From assembly GCA_900767015.1 (NCBI GenBank), contig CAAFXQ010000132.1, forward strand, positions 1 through 5,988: DNA of 5,988 bases, given 5' to 3'. The notes beneath the pieces are model-generated. The model saw nothing but the letters and a program-made list of their open reading frames with translations. It was not told where the DNA came from and ran no database searches. The stretch's first letter is position 1. Each line of letters begins with the position of its first letter. This document shows, in pieces, positions 1-5,266 of the stretch. The stretch comes from Clostridia bacterium (lineage in GTDB: Bacteria > Bacillota > Clostridia > Oscillospirales > Acutalibacteraceae). The position numbers and the translations under genes were made by a program.

Positions 1-145
1 ATGCCGTCTTTGTCGTTAAAAATCCTTGAAATACACAGAGTATGTCAGCGGATTTTTGCCTAAAATCCGACATCATTTGTGCACTATGCCGAACGCCTTG
101 AGTTTTTAGAGGCTGCCTAAATAAAATTCCGCCGGAGGTGAAAAA
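1..145. other. Non-coding left flank with two hairpins
   Basis: No convincing coding sequence is visible in this 145-base stretch. It holds one strong hairpin (42-73), a weaker one (95-113, GCCTT pairing with GAGGC around a T-rich loop), and the hexamer palindrome GTGCAC (79-84). The only clear expression signal is the ribosome binding site GGAGGTGA at 134-141, serving the gene that starts at 146. I could not place a convincing promoter: the best match, TTGAGT (98-103) with TAAAAT (122-127), would start transcription on top of the ribosome binding site. The density of small palindromes suggests an intergenic repeat element or the tail of an upstream transcript, but this is inference. Confidence 0.5.
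42..73. repeat. Hairpin-forming inverted repeat
   Basis: CGGATTTT (49-56) and AAAATCCG (62-69) form a perfect 8-bp stem around a 5-base loop. The stem extends by four more pairs, ATGT (42-45) with ACAT (70-73), across a three-base bulge (46-48). There is no T-run after it on the + strand, so it is not an obvious intrinsic terminator for a + strand gene. It could be part of a dispersed intergenic repeat or an RNA structure. Confidence 0.6.
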
Positions 146-526
146 ATGAAAATTGCCGTTGTCGGCTCAAGAAAAACCGCATTTGAAATTCAAAGAAAAT
201 ATCTTCCGGCTGATACCACGGCGGTCATTTCCGGCGGCGCAAAGGGAATTGACGAAAGCGCACGGAAGCTTGCGGAAGAATACGGACTTGAGTATATCGA
301 ATTCTTGCCGGATTATAAAAAATACGGAATCCGTGCGCCTCTTATCCGGAACGAAAAAATTGTTGATATGGCGGATATGGTGGTTGCGTTCTGGGACGGG
401 GAAAGCCGGGGAACCGGCTATGTGATCGGGCTTTGCCAAAGGCAGGAAAAGCCGTTGATTGTGTATACCGTCCAAAACGGCCGTATTACCGATGTGAAAA
501 ACGAAAATATGCCGCTCAGGTGGTAA
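146..526 (+). CDS. SLOG-fold (YspA/DprA-like) nucleotide-binding protein
   Basis: This 126-residue protein has the pattern of small SLOG/Rossmann-like proteins related to YspA, DprA and LOG. A first strand ends in VVGSR (residues 5-9), followed by the phosphate-binding segment SGGAKGID (29-36). PDYKKYG (55-61) comes next, then an RN pair (68-69), and then ADMVVAFWDGESRGT (76-90), which is typical of the second half of the nucleotide-binding fold. The family is thought to bind nucleotides or nucleotide-derived ligands; the substrate of this member is unknown. It is a complete single-domain protein with no signal peptide or membrane segment, so probably cytoplasmic. The start is supported by GGAGGTGA ending four bases before ATG. 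Its stop lies 6 bases from the stop of the convergent kinase-like gene, leaving no room for a separate terminator. Many such genes accompany mobile or defence regions, but nothing else here supports that. Confidence 0.85.
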   Translation: MKIAVVGSRKTAFEIQRKYLPADTTAVISGGAKGIDESARKLAEEYGLEYIEFLPDYKKYGIRAPLIRNEKIVDMADMVVAFWDGESRGTGYVIGLCQRQEKPLIVYTVQNGRITDVKNENMPLRW

Positions 527-532
527 GGCGGT

Positions 533-1153
533 TTAAAGCGACTGTTGAAAATAGGCAAGCGCAAGGTTTGCAAGCGCCGGAATCATTTTTTTGATTTCAA
601 CACCGGTCGTGTTCAGACACAGGTCGTAATTTTCTTTTTCTCCCCAACCGCCGTTACCGATCAGTTCACGGTTTGAGACTCTTGCAGAGTCTATTTTTTT
701 TATCTTTTTTGCGTATTCCCGATCGCTGAGGCTTTCGCCCTGCGGCGCTCTTTGACGGCATCGCAGAATCTTTGAAGGCATATCGGCATAGACGAAAATA
801 TTAAAGGGATTGTATTTGGCAAGAATGATATCGGCGCTTCTTCCGACGATGACAAAATCCCGTCCTTTTTCGGCGATTTCGGTGATGATCTGCTGTTCGG
901 CAAGCAGAATTTTATTGAAATTCTGCGAAGCGGAATCGGGGTAGGAAAAGGTGCGGCCGAATGTCAGCGGAAAAACCTTCGGCAATCCCTTCTCAAGCAT
1001 TTCTTCCACATAATCGGGCGCAAACGAGCTTTTTTCGGCAATCCGGTTGATTACCTCACGGTCGTAATAATCGAAGCCCAATTCGTCGGCGAGCCGTTTT
1101 CCGACCTCCCGCCCTCCGCTTGCAAATTCACGGCTGATGGTAATGATTCTCAT
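533..1153 (-). CDS. Cytidylate kinase-like family P-loop protein
   Basis: The 206-residue product matches the cytidylate-kinase-like (AAA_26-type) family common in Firmicutes. It opens with strand ITISRE and a P-loop-like segment, ISREFASGGREVGK (residues 6-19), then LGFDYYDREVI (25-35), as in bacterial CMP kinases, where the equivalent region binds the nucleoside. A second strand, DFVIVGRSAD (99-108), is followed by an arginine-rich helix near RCRQR (131-135) and a lid-like segment (150-162). Phosphorylation of a nucleotide is plausible, but true Cmk proteins are of a different subfamily, so the substrate is not assigned. The reading frame stays open to 1276, but the start at 1153 is chosen because GGAG lies seven bases before that ATG, the protein then begins at the conserved first strand, and a consensus promoter lies just upstream. 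The rejected extension would overlap the LysR gene and encode a run of Asn from an AAT repeat. It is probably transcribed from its own promoter, possibly with read-through from lysR. Confidence 0.85.
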   Translation of the reverse strand: MRIITISREFASGGREVGKRLADELGFDYYDREVINRIAEKSSFAPDYVEEMLEKGLPKVFPLTFGRTFSYPDSASQNFNKILLAEQQIITEIAEKGRDFVIVGRSADIILAKYNPFNIFVYADMPSKILRCRQRAPQGESLSDREYAKKIKKIDSARVSNRELIGNGGWGEKENYDLCLNTTGVEIKKMIPALANLALAYFQQSL

Positions 1154-1180
1154 AATACCGCTCCTTTCGTATACCCTGCT

Positions 1181-1198
1181 ATTATTATTATTATTATA
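1181..1198. repeat. Short ATT/AAT trinucleotide repeat
   Basis: Five tandem ATT units (1181-1195 on the + strand) run directly into the -10 box of the kinase-like gene's promoter. Read on the transcribed strand, TATAAT is followed by repeated AAT units. The tract covers the discriminator and the predicted transcription start near 1186. Copy-number change would leave the -35/-10 spacing alone but alter the start region. Confidence 0.8.
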
Positions 1199-1221
1199 TT
1201 CCGGGCATCTTTGTGTGTCAA
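1193..1221 (-). promoter_or_regulatory. Sigma-70-type promoter of the kinase-like gene
   Basis: On the - strand a perfect TTGACA (1216-1221) is followed after exactly 17 bases by a perfect TATAAT (1193-1198). Transcription would begin near 1186, giving a leader of about 33 bases with the ribosome binding site near its end. The -35 box overlaps the TGA stop codon (1218-1220) of the upstream LysR gene, so the promoter is embedded in that gene's end. Confidence 0.85.
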
Positions 1222-2096
1222 TAAACCGCTTCCGCTTTTTTTCGGCAGAAGTCCTTGAAGAAATCAAAAAAGTCAATAACGGAGCCGGAGTCGGTTTTGT
1301 TCAGCTTGTAGTCGATGATAATGTCCCGGCGGCAAAGCGGCTGTTCGATTTCGACAAGCTTTACCTTGTCGCTGTCAAGCCTGCCCCAGGTGAATTCCGG
1401 CCAGAAGCCGACGCCCATGTTGGCGGCAATCATATTTCTGACGGCGGCGGGGCTGTCGCTTTCGAAGATGATTTTCGGGGTAAACCCTGCGTGGCGGCAA
1501 TAGCTGTCGCAAATAAGGCGAAGCTGACGGGAGCCCATCAGGCTGATAAAGCCCTCGTCAGACGCTTCACTTAATTGTATGCTGTTCTTTTCGGCAAGCG
1601 CATGAGAGCTCGGAACGGCGAGAAATATTTTTTCGGTGCAGACAAAGGTGCTGTCGTTTTCTTCGCCGGACTGATAGAAAAGCTTGGTTCTGACGCCGAT
1701 GTCGTAAAGCTCATCGGTCTGTGACTGTAAAAGCTGAAAATTGACGTCATCGTGCGTCTTTTTATATTCGATAATCGCTTCGGTAACAAGCGTCGAAGCG
1801 GCGAGCACATTCAGGTGAATCGTTTCGCTTTCAAGCTTTGCCATGGTCTGAAGCTGAGACGGAATCGAGTCGAGCGCTTCGATAACGGGCTGAAGCTTCT
1901 CTTTCAAATACTTTCCGTATTCGGTCAGGACGATATTCCGCCCTTTTGACACGAACAGCGGAACCCGAAGTTCATTTTCAAGTCTTCGGATCGATTGAGA
2001 CAGAGCGGGCTGGGCGATATGAAGCTTTTGGGCGCTTTTGGTGATATGCTGGCTTTCGGCCACTTCAAGAAAGTATTTCAGCTGCGTCAGTTCCAT
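1218..2096 (-). CDS. LysR-family transcriptional regulator
   Basis: This is a full-length, 292-residue LysR-type regulator. Residues 1-60 form the winged helix-turn-helix: MELTQLKYFLEVAES, then the recognition region HIAQPALSQSIRRLENEL (26-43) and LTEYG (57-61). A linker helix follows to about 88, and the effector-binding periplasmic-binding-protein-like domain fills roughly 90-290, including GVGFWPEFTWG (228-238). Such proteins bind DNA as dimers or tetramers and respond to a small molecule; the ligand cannot be read from sequence. The start has GGAGGA (2102-2107) five bases upstream. It is divergent from the SemiSWEET/SGNH operon, with promoters interleaved, the classical layout for a LysR regulator controlling its neighbour and itself. 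Regulation of that operon is inferred from position only. Its stop codon lies in the -35 box of the next gene's promoter. Confidence 0.93.
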   Translation of the reverse strand: MELTQLKYFLEVAESQHITKSAQKLHIAQPALSQSIRRLENELRVPLFVSKGRNIVLTEYGKYLKEKLQPVIEALDSIPSQLQTMAKLESETIHLNVLAASTLVTEAIIEYKKTHDDVNFQLLQSQTDELYDIGVRTKLFYQSGEENDSTFVCTEKIFLAVPSSHALAEKNSIQLSEASDEGFISLMGSRQLRLICDSYCRHAGFTPKIIFESDSPAAVRNMIAANMGVGFWPEFTWGRLDSDKVKLVEIEQPLCRRDIIIDYKLNKTDSGSVIDFFDFFKDFCRKKAEAVY

Positions 2097-2108
2097 TTTT
2101 ATCCTCCT

Positions 2109-2123
2109 TGTCAGAAGCTGACA
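2109..2123. promoter_or_regulatory. Perfect inverted repeat upstream of the LysR ribosome binding site
   Basis: TGTCAG (2109-2114) and CTGACA (2118-2123) are perfect inverted arms separated by three bases. The repeat lies in the lysR leader directly next to the ribosome binding site (2102-2107). As DNA it has the dyad symmetry of an operator, possibly for autoregulation. As RNA it could form a 6-bp hairpin beside the Shine-Dalgarno sequence. A tight three-base loop makes the operator reading somewhat more attractive. No binding data can be inferred. Confidence 0.45.
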
Positions 2124-2187
2124 TAATTTCGGGTGGTTCGATAAATTTTTTAGAACAGATAAGATGTAAGTTATGAATATTATAAGT

Positions 2188-2216
2188 ATTATATATTAGA
2201 CATTATCGGTTGTCAA
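2188..2216 (-). promoter_or_regulatory. Sigma-70-type promoter of the LysR gene
   Basis: On the - strand a perfect TTGACA (2211-2216) is followed after 17 bases by a perfect TATAAT (2188-2193). The predicted start near 2181 gives a leader of about 85 bases, containing the inverted repeat at 2109-2123 and the ribosome binding site. The promoter shares most of its length with the oppositely directed promoter at 2197-2225. Confidence 0.8.
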
Positions 2217-2225
2217 TGCTATACT
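2197..2225 (+). promoter_or_regulatory. Promoter of the SemiSWEET-SGNH operon
   Basis: TAGACA (2197-2202, five of six consensus bases) and TATACT (2220-2225, five of six) are 17 bases apart. The -10 box also has the extended TGn motif (TGC at 2217-2219). The predicted start near 2232 gives a leader of about 44 bases with GGAGG at 2264-2268. It is weaker than the opposing lysR promoter and overlaps it, so the two probably cannot be occupied at once and a regulator could tip the balance. Confidence 0.7.
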
Positions 2226-2275
2226 GATACTGTAAGAAAGAAAAGACAGCAACAAAATCGAACGGAGGTTCTTTT

Positions 2276-2629
2276 ATGTCAGTATCAGAAATTCTTGAAA
2301 CCATCATGCTCATATGCTTCGGTTTGTCGTGGCCGATGTCGGTCATCAAAAACATCAAGGCAAAGAGCGCAAAGAACATGAGCATTCAGTTTATTCTTCT
2401 TATTTGCTTCGGCTATGTTGCGGGAATCACGGCGAAGATCATCAACCATAACGTCGGTTACGTCCTTGTGGTTTATATTCTCAACCTTGTCATTGTTTCG
2501 GCTAATATCGTTGTTTACTTTATCAACAAACGGTACGACAGAATAAACAGCGATGAAATAAAAAATATCAGGCTTGAAGCCGTCCAAAATCCGGCTCAGG
2601 CACTCAGCAGAAAGGCGGTCTCGGAATGA
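2276..2629 (+). CDS. SemiSWEET / PQ-loop membrane transporter protein
   Basis: The 117-residue product has three hydrophobic helices (about residues 5-24, 37-57 and 62-84) and a charged cytoplasmic-looking tail of roughly 33 residues. This is the layout of bacterial SemiSWEETs, half-size sugar transporters that dimerise to form a pore. The segment FGLSWPMSVIKNIKAKSAKNMS (15-36) fits the first helix-loop of PQ-loop proteins, with P20-M21 in place of the signature Pro-Gln. The second helix carries GYVAGITAKI (46-55). Sugar transport is known for some SemiSWEETs, but the substrate here is unknown and the M for Q change cautions against a firm call. The start has GGAGG seven bases upstream. The stop overlaps the start of the SGNH-like gene (ATGA), so the two are probably translationally coupled and work together. 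Confidence 0.8.
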   Translation: MSVSEILETIMLICFGLSWPMSVIKNIKAKSAKNMSIQFILLICFGYVAGITAKIINHNVGYVLVVYILNLVIVSANIVVYFINKRYDRINSDEIKNIRLEAVQNPAQALSRKAVSE

Positions 2630-3156
2630 TTGATTTCAAACAGATTAACGAAGTGGCAAAAGAAAACGGGGTGGTATTTTTCGGCTCGACGTATTTTGAA
2701 TCGGTACCCGTCAGCGAGCTTGCGCAGGATTTTGATACCGATTTGCCGGTGTACAACAGAAGTGTCGGCGGCCTGACAATCGATAAGGTCGGCGATGTCC
2801 TTGAAAGCTGTGTGCTTGACCTTGAGCCGTCAAAGCTTTTTATCTGCCTCGGCGATGAGGATATCAAATCGGAAAGCTTCAGCCTGTCGGATTTTATTGA
2901 AAAGTATCAGTGGATGCTTTATACGCTTCACAACCGCTGTAAAGCCAAAATCTATATTGTTTCCGTTATGTCCCTTGACCCGAAAGCGTCGGCGGTCAAC
3001 GAGAGACTGAAACGGCTGGCGGCGGATACGGGCTGTATTTATGTTGACACCCAGGCGGCCTTGAAAAGTGCAAAGTCGACCTTACGATTTTTCTCGGTGC
3101 TTCGCTACTTTATGAGAAAGCACCCGATCACGTTCAATGAAGCGATGATGGCGTAA
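2626..3156 (+). CDS. SGNH/GDSL hydrolase-like protein with altered active-site residues
   Basis: The 176-residue product follows the block order of small SGNH (GDSL-type) esterases: VVFFGSTYF (residues 16-24) at block I, YNRSVGGLTID (43-53) at block II, LFICLGDEDI (71-80) at block III, and a strand IYIVSV (109-114) with NERLKRLA and VDTQAAL (140-146) later. The expected nucleophile in GDS/GSS appears as Thr (G20-S21-T22). The oxyanion Asn of block III (GxND) appears as Glu78 in GDED. No clear DxxH block is visible near the C-terminus; the only candidate His is H166 in RKHPITF. Alignment by eye could be off by a residue. It has no signal peptide, so it is probably cytoplasmic. It may be a pseudoenzyme, a binding protein or a divergent esterase. 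Start ATG at 2626 overlaps the SemiSWEET stop; no strong separate ribosome binding site is seen, consistent with coupling. Confidence 0.7.
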   Translation: MIDFKQINEVAKENGVVFFGSTYFESVPVSELAQDFDTDLPVYNRSVGGLTIDKVGDVLESCVLDLEPSKLFICLGDEDIKSESFSLSDFIEKYQWMLYTLHNRCKAKIYIVSVMSLDPKASAVNERLKRLAADTGCIYVDTQAALKSAKSTLRFFSVLRYFMRKHPITFNEAMMA

Positions 3157-3168
3157 AGAGAATATAAG

Positions 3169-3205
3169 AAAACGGCGGACTTCAAAAGAGGCCCGTCGTT
3201 TTTTT
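3169..3205. terminator. Probable bidirectional intrinsic terminator
   Basis: AACGGCGGAC (3171-3180) pairs with GCCCGTCGTT (3191-3200) around a 10-base loop, with one G-T wobble and one A-C mismatch. On the + strand the stem runs into a T-run (3199-3205), ending the SemiSWEET-SGNH operon. On the - strand it is followed by CGTTTTCTT, and it sits just past the stop of the dehydrogenase gene, so it can also end that operon. It lies between convergent genes, as expected. Confidence 0.8.
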
Positions 3206-3206
3206 G

Positions 3207-4010
3207 TCATACTGTCAGAAGTCCGGCATCAAGGACAAACTGTGAGCCGGTCGCATACCGTGCCTTGTCGCTTGCGATGTAGTCAACGAGATTTGCGACG
3301 TCCTCCGGTTCAATCCACGGAACGGGAAGAAGATTGCCGGCGCTTGCTTCGGCGATTTCCTCAGGCGTTTTGCCCTCCATGGCGGCAAGTCCGTCGTTCA
3401 TCGGTGTGTTGACGCCCGTCGGGTGAATGCTGACGACACGGATATTGTAGGGGGCAAGCTCAATGGCCCACGCCTTGGTAAGTCCCGTAAGTCCCCATTT
3501 GGAGGCAGTGTAGTGAGACAGCCGGTTGCCGCCCCGAAGTCCCATGACGGAGGAGTTGTTGATGATGACGCCTTTTTTGGCTTTCATCATGACGGGTGCG
3601 ACACGTCTTGTGACGTTGAACGGTCCTTTGAGGTTGATGTCAATCATCGCATTCCATTCCTCGTCCGTCATCTTGTCAACCGTCGCATAAGCGCAGATGC
3701 CGGCGTTGTTGAAGAGAATGTCAATCGTGCCGAACGCTTCGACCGCCCGACTTACGGCGGCGGTAACGGCCTTGTCGTCACGGACGTCGCCGACGCAGGC
3801 AATCGCTTCACTTCCTAAGTCCTCAATTTCTTTTACAAGCGATTCGAGCTCGTCGTTGGTTCCGAATTCGTACTTCGGATATTCAATCTTTTTTGCTACG
3901 TCGAAAGCGACGATTTTTGCGCCCTTAGCGGCAAGACTCAGCGCGACCGCACGCCCCTGACCGTGAGCGGCTCCGGTAATAAAAGCAACCTTGTTATCAA
4001 AATCAGCCAT
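3207..4010 (-). CDS. Short-chain dehydrogenase/reductase, mycofactocin-SDR-like
   Basis: This 267-residue classical SDR has every hallmark. The glycine-rich TGAAHGQG is at residues 13-20. Asp37 ends the second strand and favours NAD(H) over NADP(H). DV at 75-76 contacts the adenine, followed by NNAG (101-104) and structural Asn126. The catalytic set is Ser153/154, Tyr167 and Lys171 (YTASK). After the second strand there is an extra segment of about a dozen residues (YPKYEFGTNDEL, 44-55), then LVKEIEDLGS and DVRD. This resembles the insertion of mycofactocin-associated or carveol-dehydrogenase-like SDRs, where the cofactor is thought to be held tightly. It would oxidise or reduce a hydroxyl/carbonyl group; the substrate is unknown. 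GGAGG (4020-4024) is nine bases before ATG, and the start overlaps the upstream gene's stop by 8 bases. It is the last gene of the metNI-CMD-SDR operon. Confidence 0.93.
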   Translation of the reverse strand: MADFDNKVAFITGAAHGQGRAVALSLAAKGAKIVAFDVAKKIEYPKYEFGTNDELESLVKEIEDLGSEAIACVGDVRDDKAVTAAVSRAVEAFGTIDILFNNAGICAYATVDKMTDEEWNAMIDINLKGPFNVTRRVAPVMMKAKKGVIINNSSVMGLRGGNRLSHYTASKWGLTGLTKAWAIELAPYNIRVVSIHPTGVNTPMNDGLAAMEGKTPEEIAEASAGNLLPVPWIEPEDVANLVDYIASDKARYATGSQFVLDAGLLTV

Positions 4011-4551
4011 TTTCGGTTTCCTCCTTGGTTTTCAGCTTGTAGGTATACAGTACCTCGTCAAGCGGTACTTTGGCAATCGTATTGAAAAGATTCGTTGCAT
4101 ACATGATGCCGGCAAACGAAAGAAGCAATACGATTTGTTCTTCATTAAACAGCTTCTTTAAGTCGTCGTAGATGTAGTCGGGAATATGATGCGGATCAAC
4201 GCAGATTGCCTGACCGAGTTCCATCAAAAGACTTTCCGTCTCGGAAAGGTTCGGGTTATCCGGGTCTTCACCGGCGTCAATCAGAATCTTGCGGAAAAAT
4301 GAGCCGCAGATCAGGCAGTCGTTGCCTTTTGAAATCGCATAGCAGTAAAGGCTCAGCGCCCGCTCACCGACAAACGGTACAATCAGGTCATAAAGTGTGT
4401 ACCACTCCATGTAAGCCTTGAAAGCCGGAACAGAATGAAGAAGCGTTTTCTTCATGTTGGTAATTCTTCCGTGCTTTTTGATCTGGTCGTCAAATTCACG
4501 TTTGACTTCATCACTTGAAGTCTCATAATCCATCATACTAAGATAGCTCAT
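4003..4551 (-). CDS. Carboxymuconolactone decarboxylase/AhpD-like protein
   Basis: The 182-residue helical protein resembles the CMD/AhpD-like family. The core segment is AISKGNDCLICGSFFRK (residues 72-88), with a CxxC pair at C79 and C82 like the redox pair of AhpD-type proteins. In AhpD the pair is followed by a proton-relay His (CxxCxxxH); here that position is Phe86 and the inner His is Ile81, so the usual relay appears absent. A second helical part (about 104-170) has FAGIMYATNLFNTIAKVPLD, also typical of the family. The actual activity, whether peroxidase-type, decarboxylase or other, cannot be assigned. The gene begins 10 bases after the metI stop, with AGGAG overlapping that stop region, and ends 8 bases inside the SDR gene. 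Shared operon and coupling suggest it acts in the same pathway as the SDR. Confidence 0.75.
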   Translation of the reverse strand: MSYLSMMDYETSSDEVKREFDDQIKKHGRITNMKKTLLHSVPAFKAYMEWYTLYDLIVPFVGERALSLYCYAISKGNDCLICGSFFRKILIDAGEDPDNPNLSETESLLMELGQAICVDPHHIPDYIYDDLKKLFNEEQIVLLLSFAGIMYATNLFNTIAKVPLDEVLYTYKLKTKEETENG

Positions 4552-4561
4552 ACTTTTCTCC

Positions 4562-5266
4562 TCATTTCTTTAGTCTCTTGTCGCTTTTTGTTGCAAGGTA
4601 GGTACCGACACTCTGGAAGATCTGCACCATGATGACAAGCAGAATAACAGCGACAACCATCGTCAGATATTTATACCGGTAATAGCCGTAATTGATGGCA
4701 ATCATACCTAAGCCTCCGCCGCCGATGATACCGCTCATCGCCGAATAGCCGAGGATTGTTGTAATGGCAATCGTGGCGTTCGAGATAAGCGACGGAACGC
4801 TTTCGGGCAGCATCACCTTGCAGATAATCTGAAACGGTGTGGCACCCATGCTCTGAGCGGCTTCGATGATGTTCGGATTGACTTCCCGAAGGCTCCCCTC
4901 AACAAGGCGGGCAACAAACGGAAACGCCGCAATGACAAGCGGAACGATAACCGCCTTGGTGCCGACGGTCGTTCCGACAATCGCCCTTGAAAGGGGGAAC
5001 ACCATTATCATAAGAATCAAAAACGGAACCGAACGAAGCAGGTTGATGATGACGTTTAAGACGCTCATAATCGGCTTCGGAAGCGGAAGCACGCCGTTTT
5101 TGTCACCGGCAACGAGAAGGACGCCTAAGGGCAAGCCGATTACGATGGCAAGAGCGGTCGAAAGCACCGTCATATAAAAGGTCTCCCATATTGCCAAGGG
5201 AATCTGTGTTTTCAAAACCTCCCATGCAAGCTGAACGGCTTCATCGGAAAACAATTTTTCACCCAT
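4562..5266 (-). CDS. metI: Methionine-type ABC transporter permease MetI
   Basis: This 234-residue integral membrane protein matches MetI permeases of the methionine uptake (MUT) family. After a short cytoplasmic N-terminus, membrane segments fall near residues 28-53, 66-92, 104-120, 157-180 and 198-222, giving the five-helix pattern. LLRSVPFLILMI (76-87) is family-typical. The cytoplasmic coupling loop EAAQSMGATPFQIICKVMLP (135-154) is the EAA motif that contacts the ATPase, and GIIGGGGLGMIAINYGYYRY (179-198) is a strong MetI signature. It would form the membrane channel with MetN and an external binding protein (MetQ). The start has GGAGGTGA (5273-5280) upstream and overlaps the metN stop by 8 bases. 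The substrate is probably methionine or a related compound; no metQ follows it in the operon. Confidence 0.92.
   Translation of the reverse strand: MGEKLFSDEAVQLAWEVLKTQIPLAIWETFYMTVLSTALAIVIGLPLGVLLVAGDKNGVLPLPKPIMSVLNVIINLLRSVPFLILMIMVFPLSRAIVGTTVGTKAVIVPLVIAAFPFVARLVEGSLREVNPNIIEAAQSMGATPFQIICKVMLPESVPSLISNATIAITTILGYSAMSGIIGGGGLGMIAINYGYYRYKYLTMVVAVILLVIMVQIFQSVGTYLATKSDKRLKK

Noticed and set aside
1..10. ATGCCGTCTT at the left edge, also matching the P7 adapter end
   Set aside because: Only ten bases match, and the orientation is wrong for adapter followed by genomic sequence at a contig start.
98..127. Possible promoter for the SLOG gene (TTGAGT and TAAAAT, 18 apart)
   Set aside because: The implied transcription start would fall on the ribosome binding site, leaving almost no leader, and the -35 match is poor.
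555..577. Direct repeat GCAAGCGC twice
   Set aside because: It is explained by a Leu-Ala rich helix at the end of the kinase-like protein (LANLALA) and has no terminator-like T-run in the right place.
1154..1276. N-terminal extension of the kinase-like gene by 41 residues
   Set aside because: The extension has no ribosome binding site, encodes Asn repeats from the AAT tract, overlaps the lysR end and spans a perfect promoter. The ATG at 1153 has a proper GGAG and begins at the conserved first strand.
1137..1574. Open frame on the + strand of 145 codons
   Set aside because: It runs antisense to the lysR gene and the start of the kinase-like gene, shows no family pattern, and has no ribosome binding site of note.
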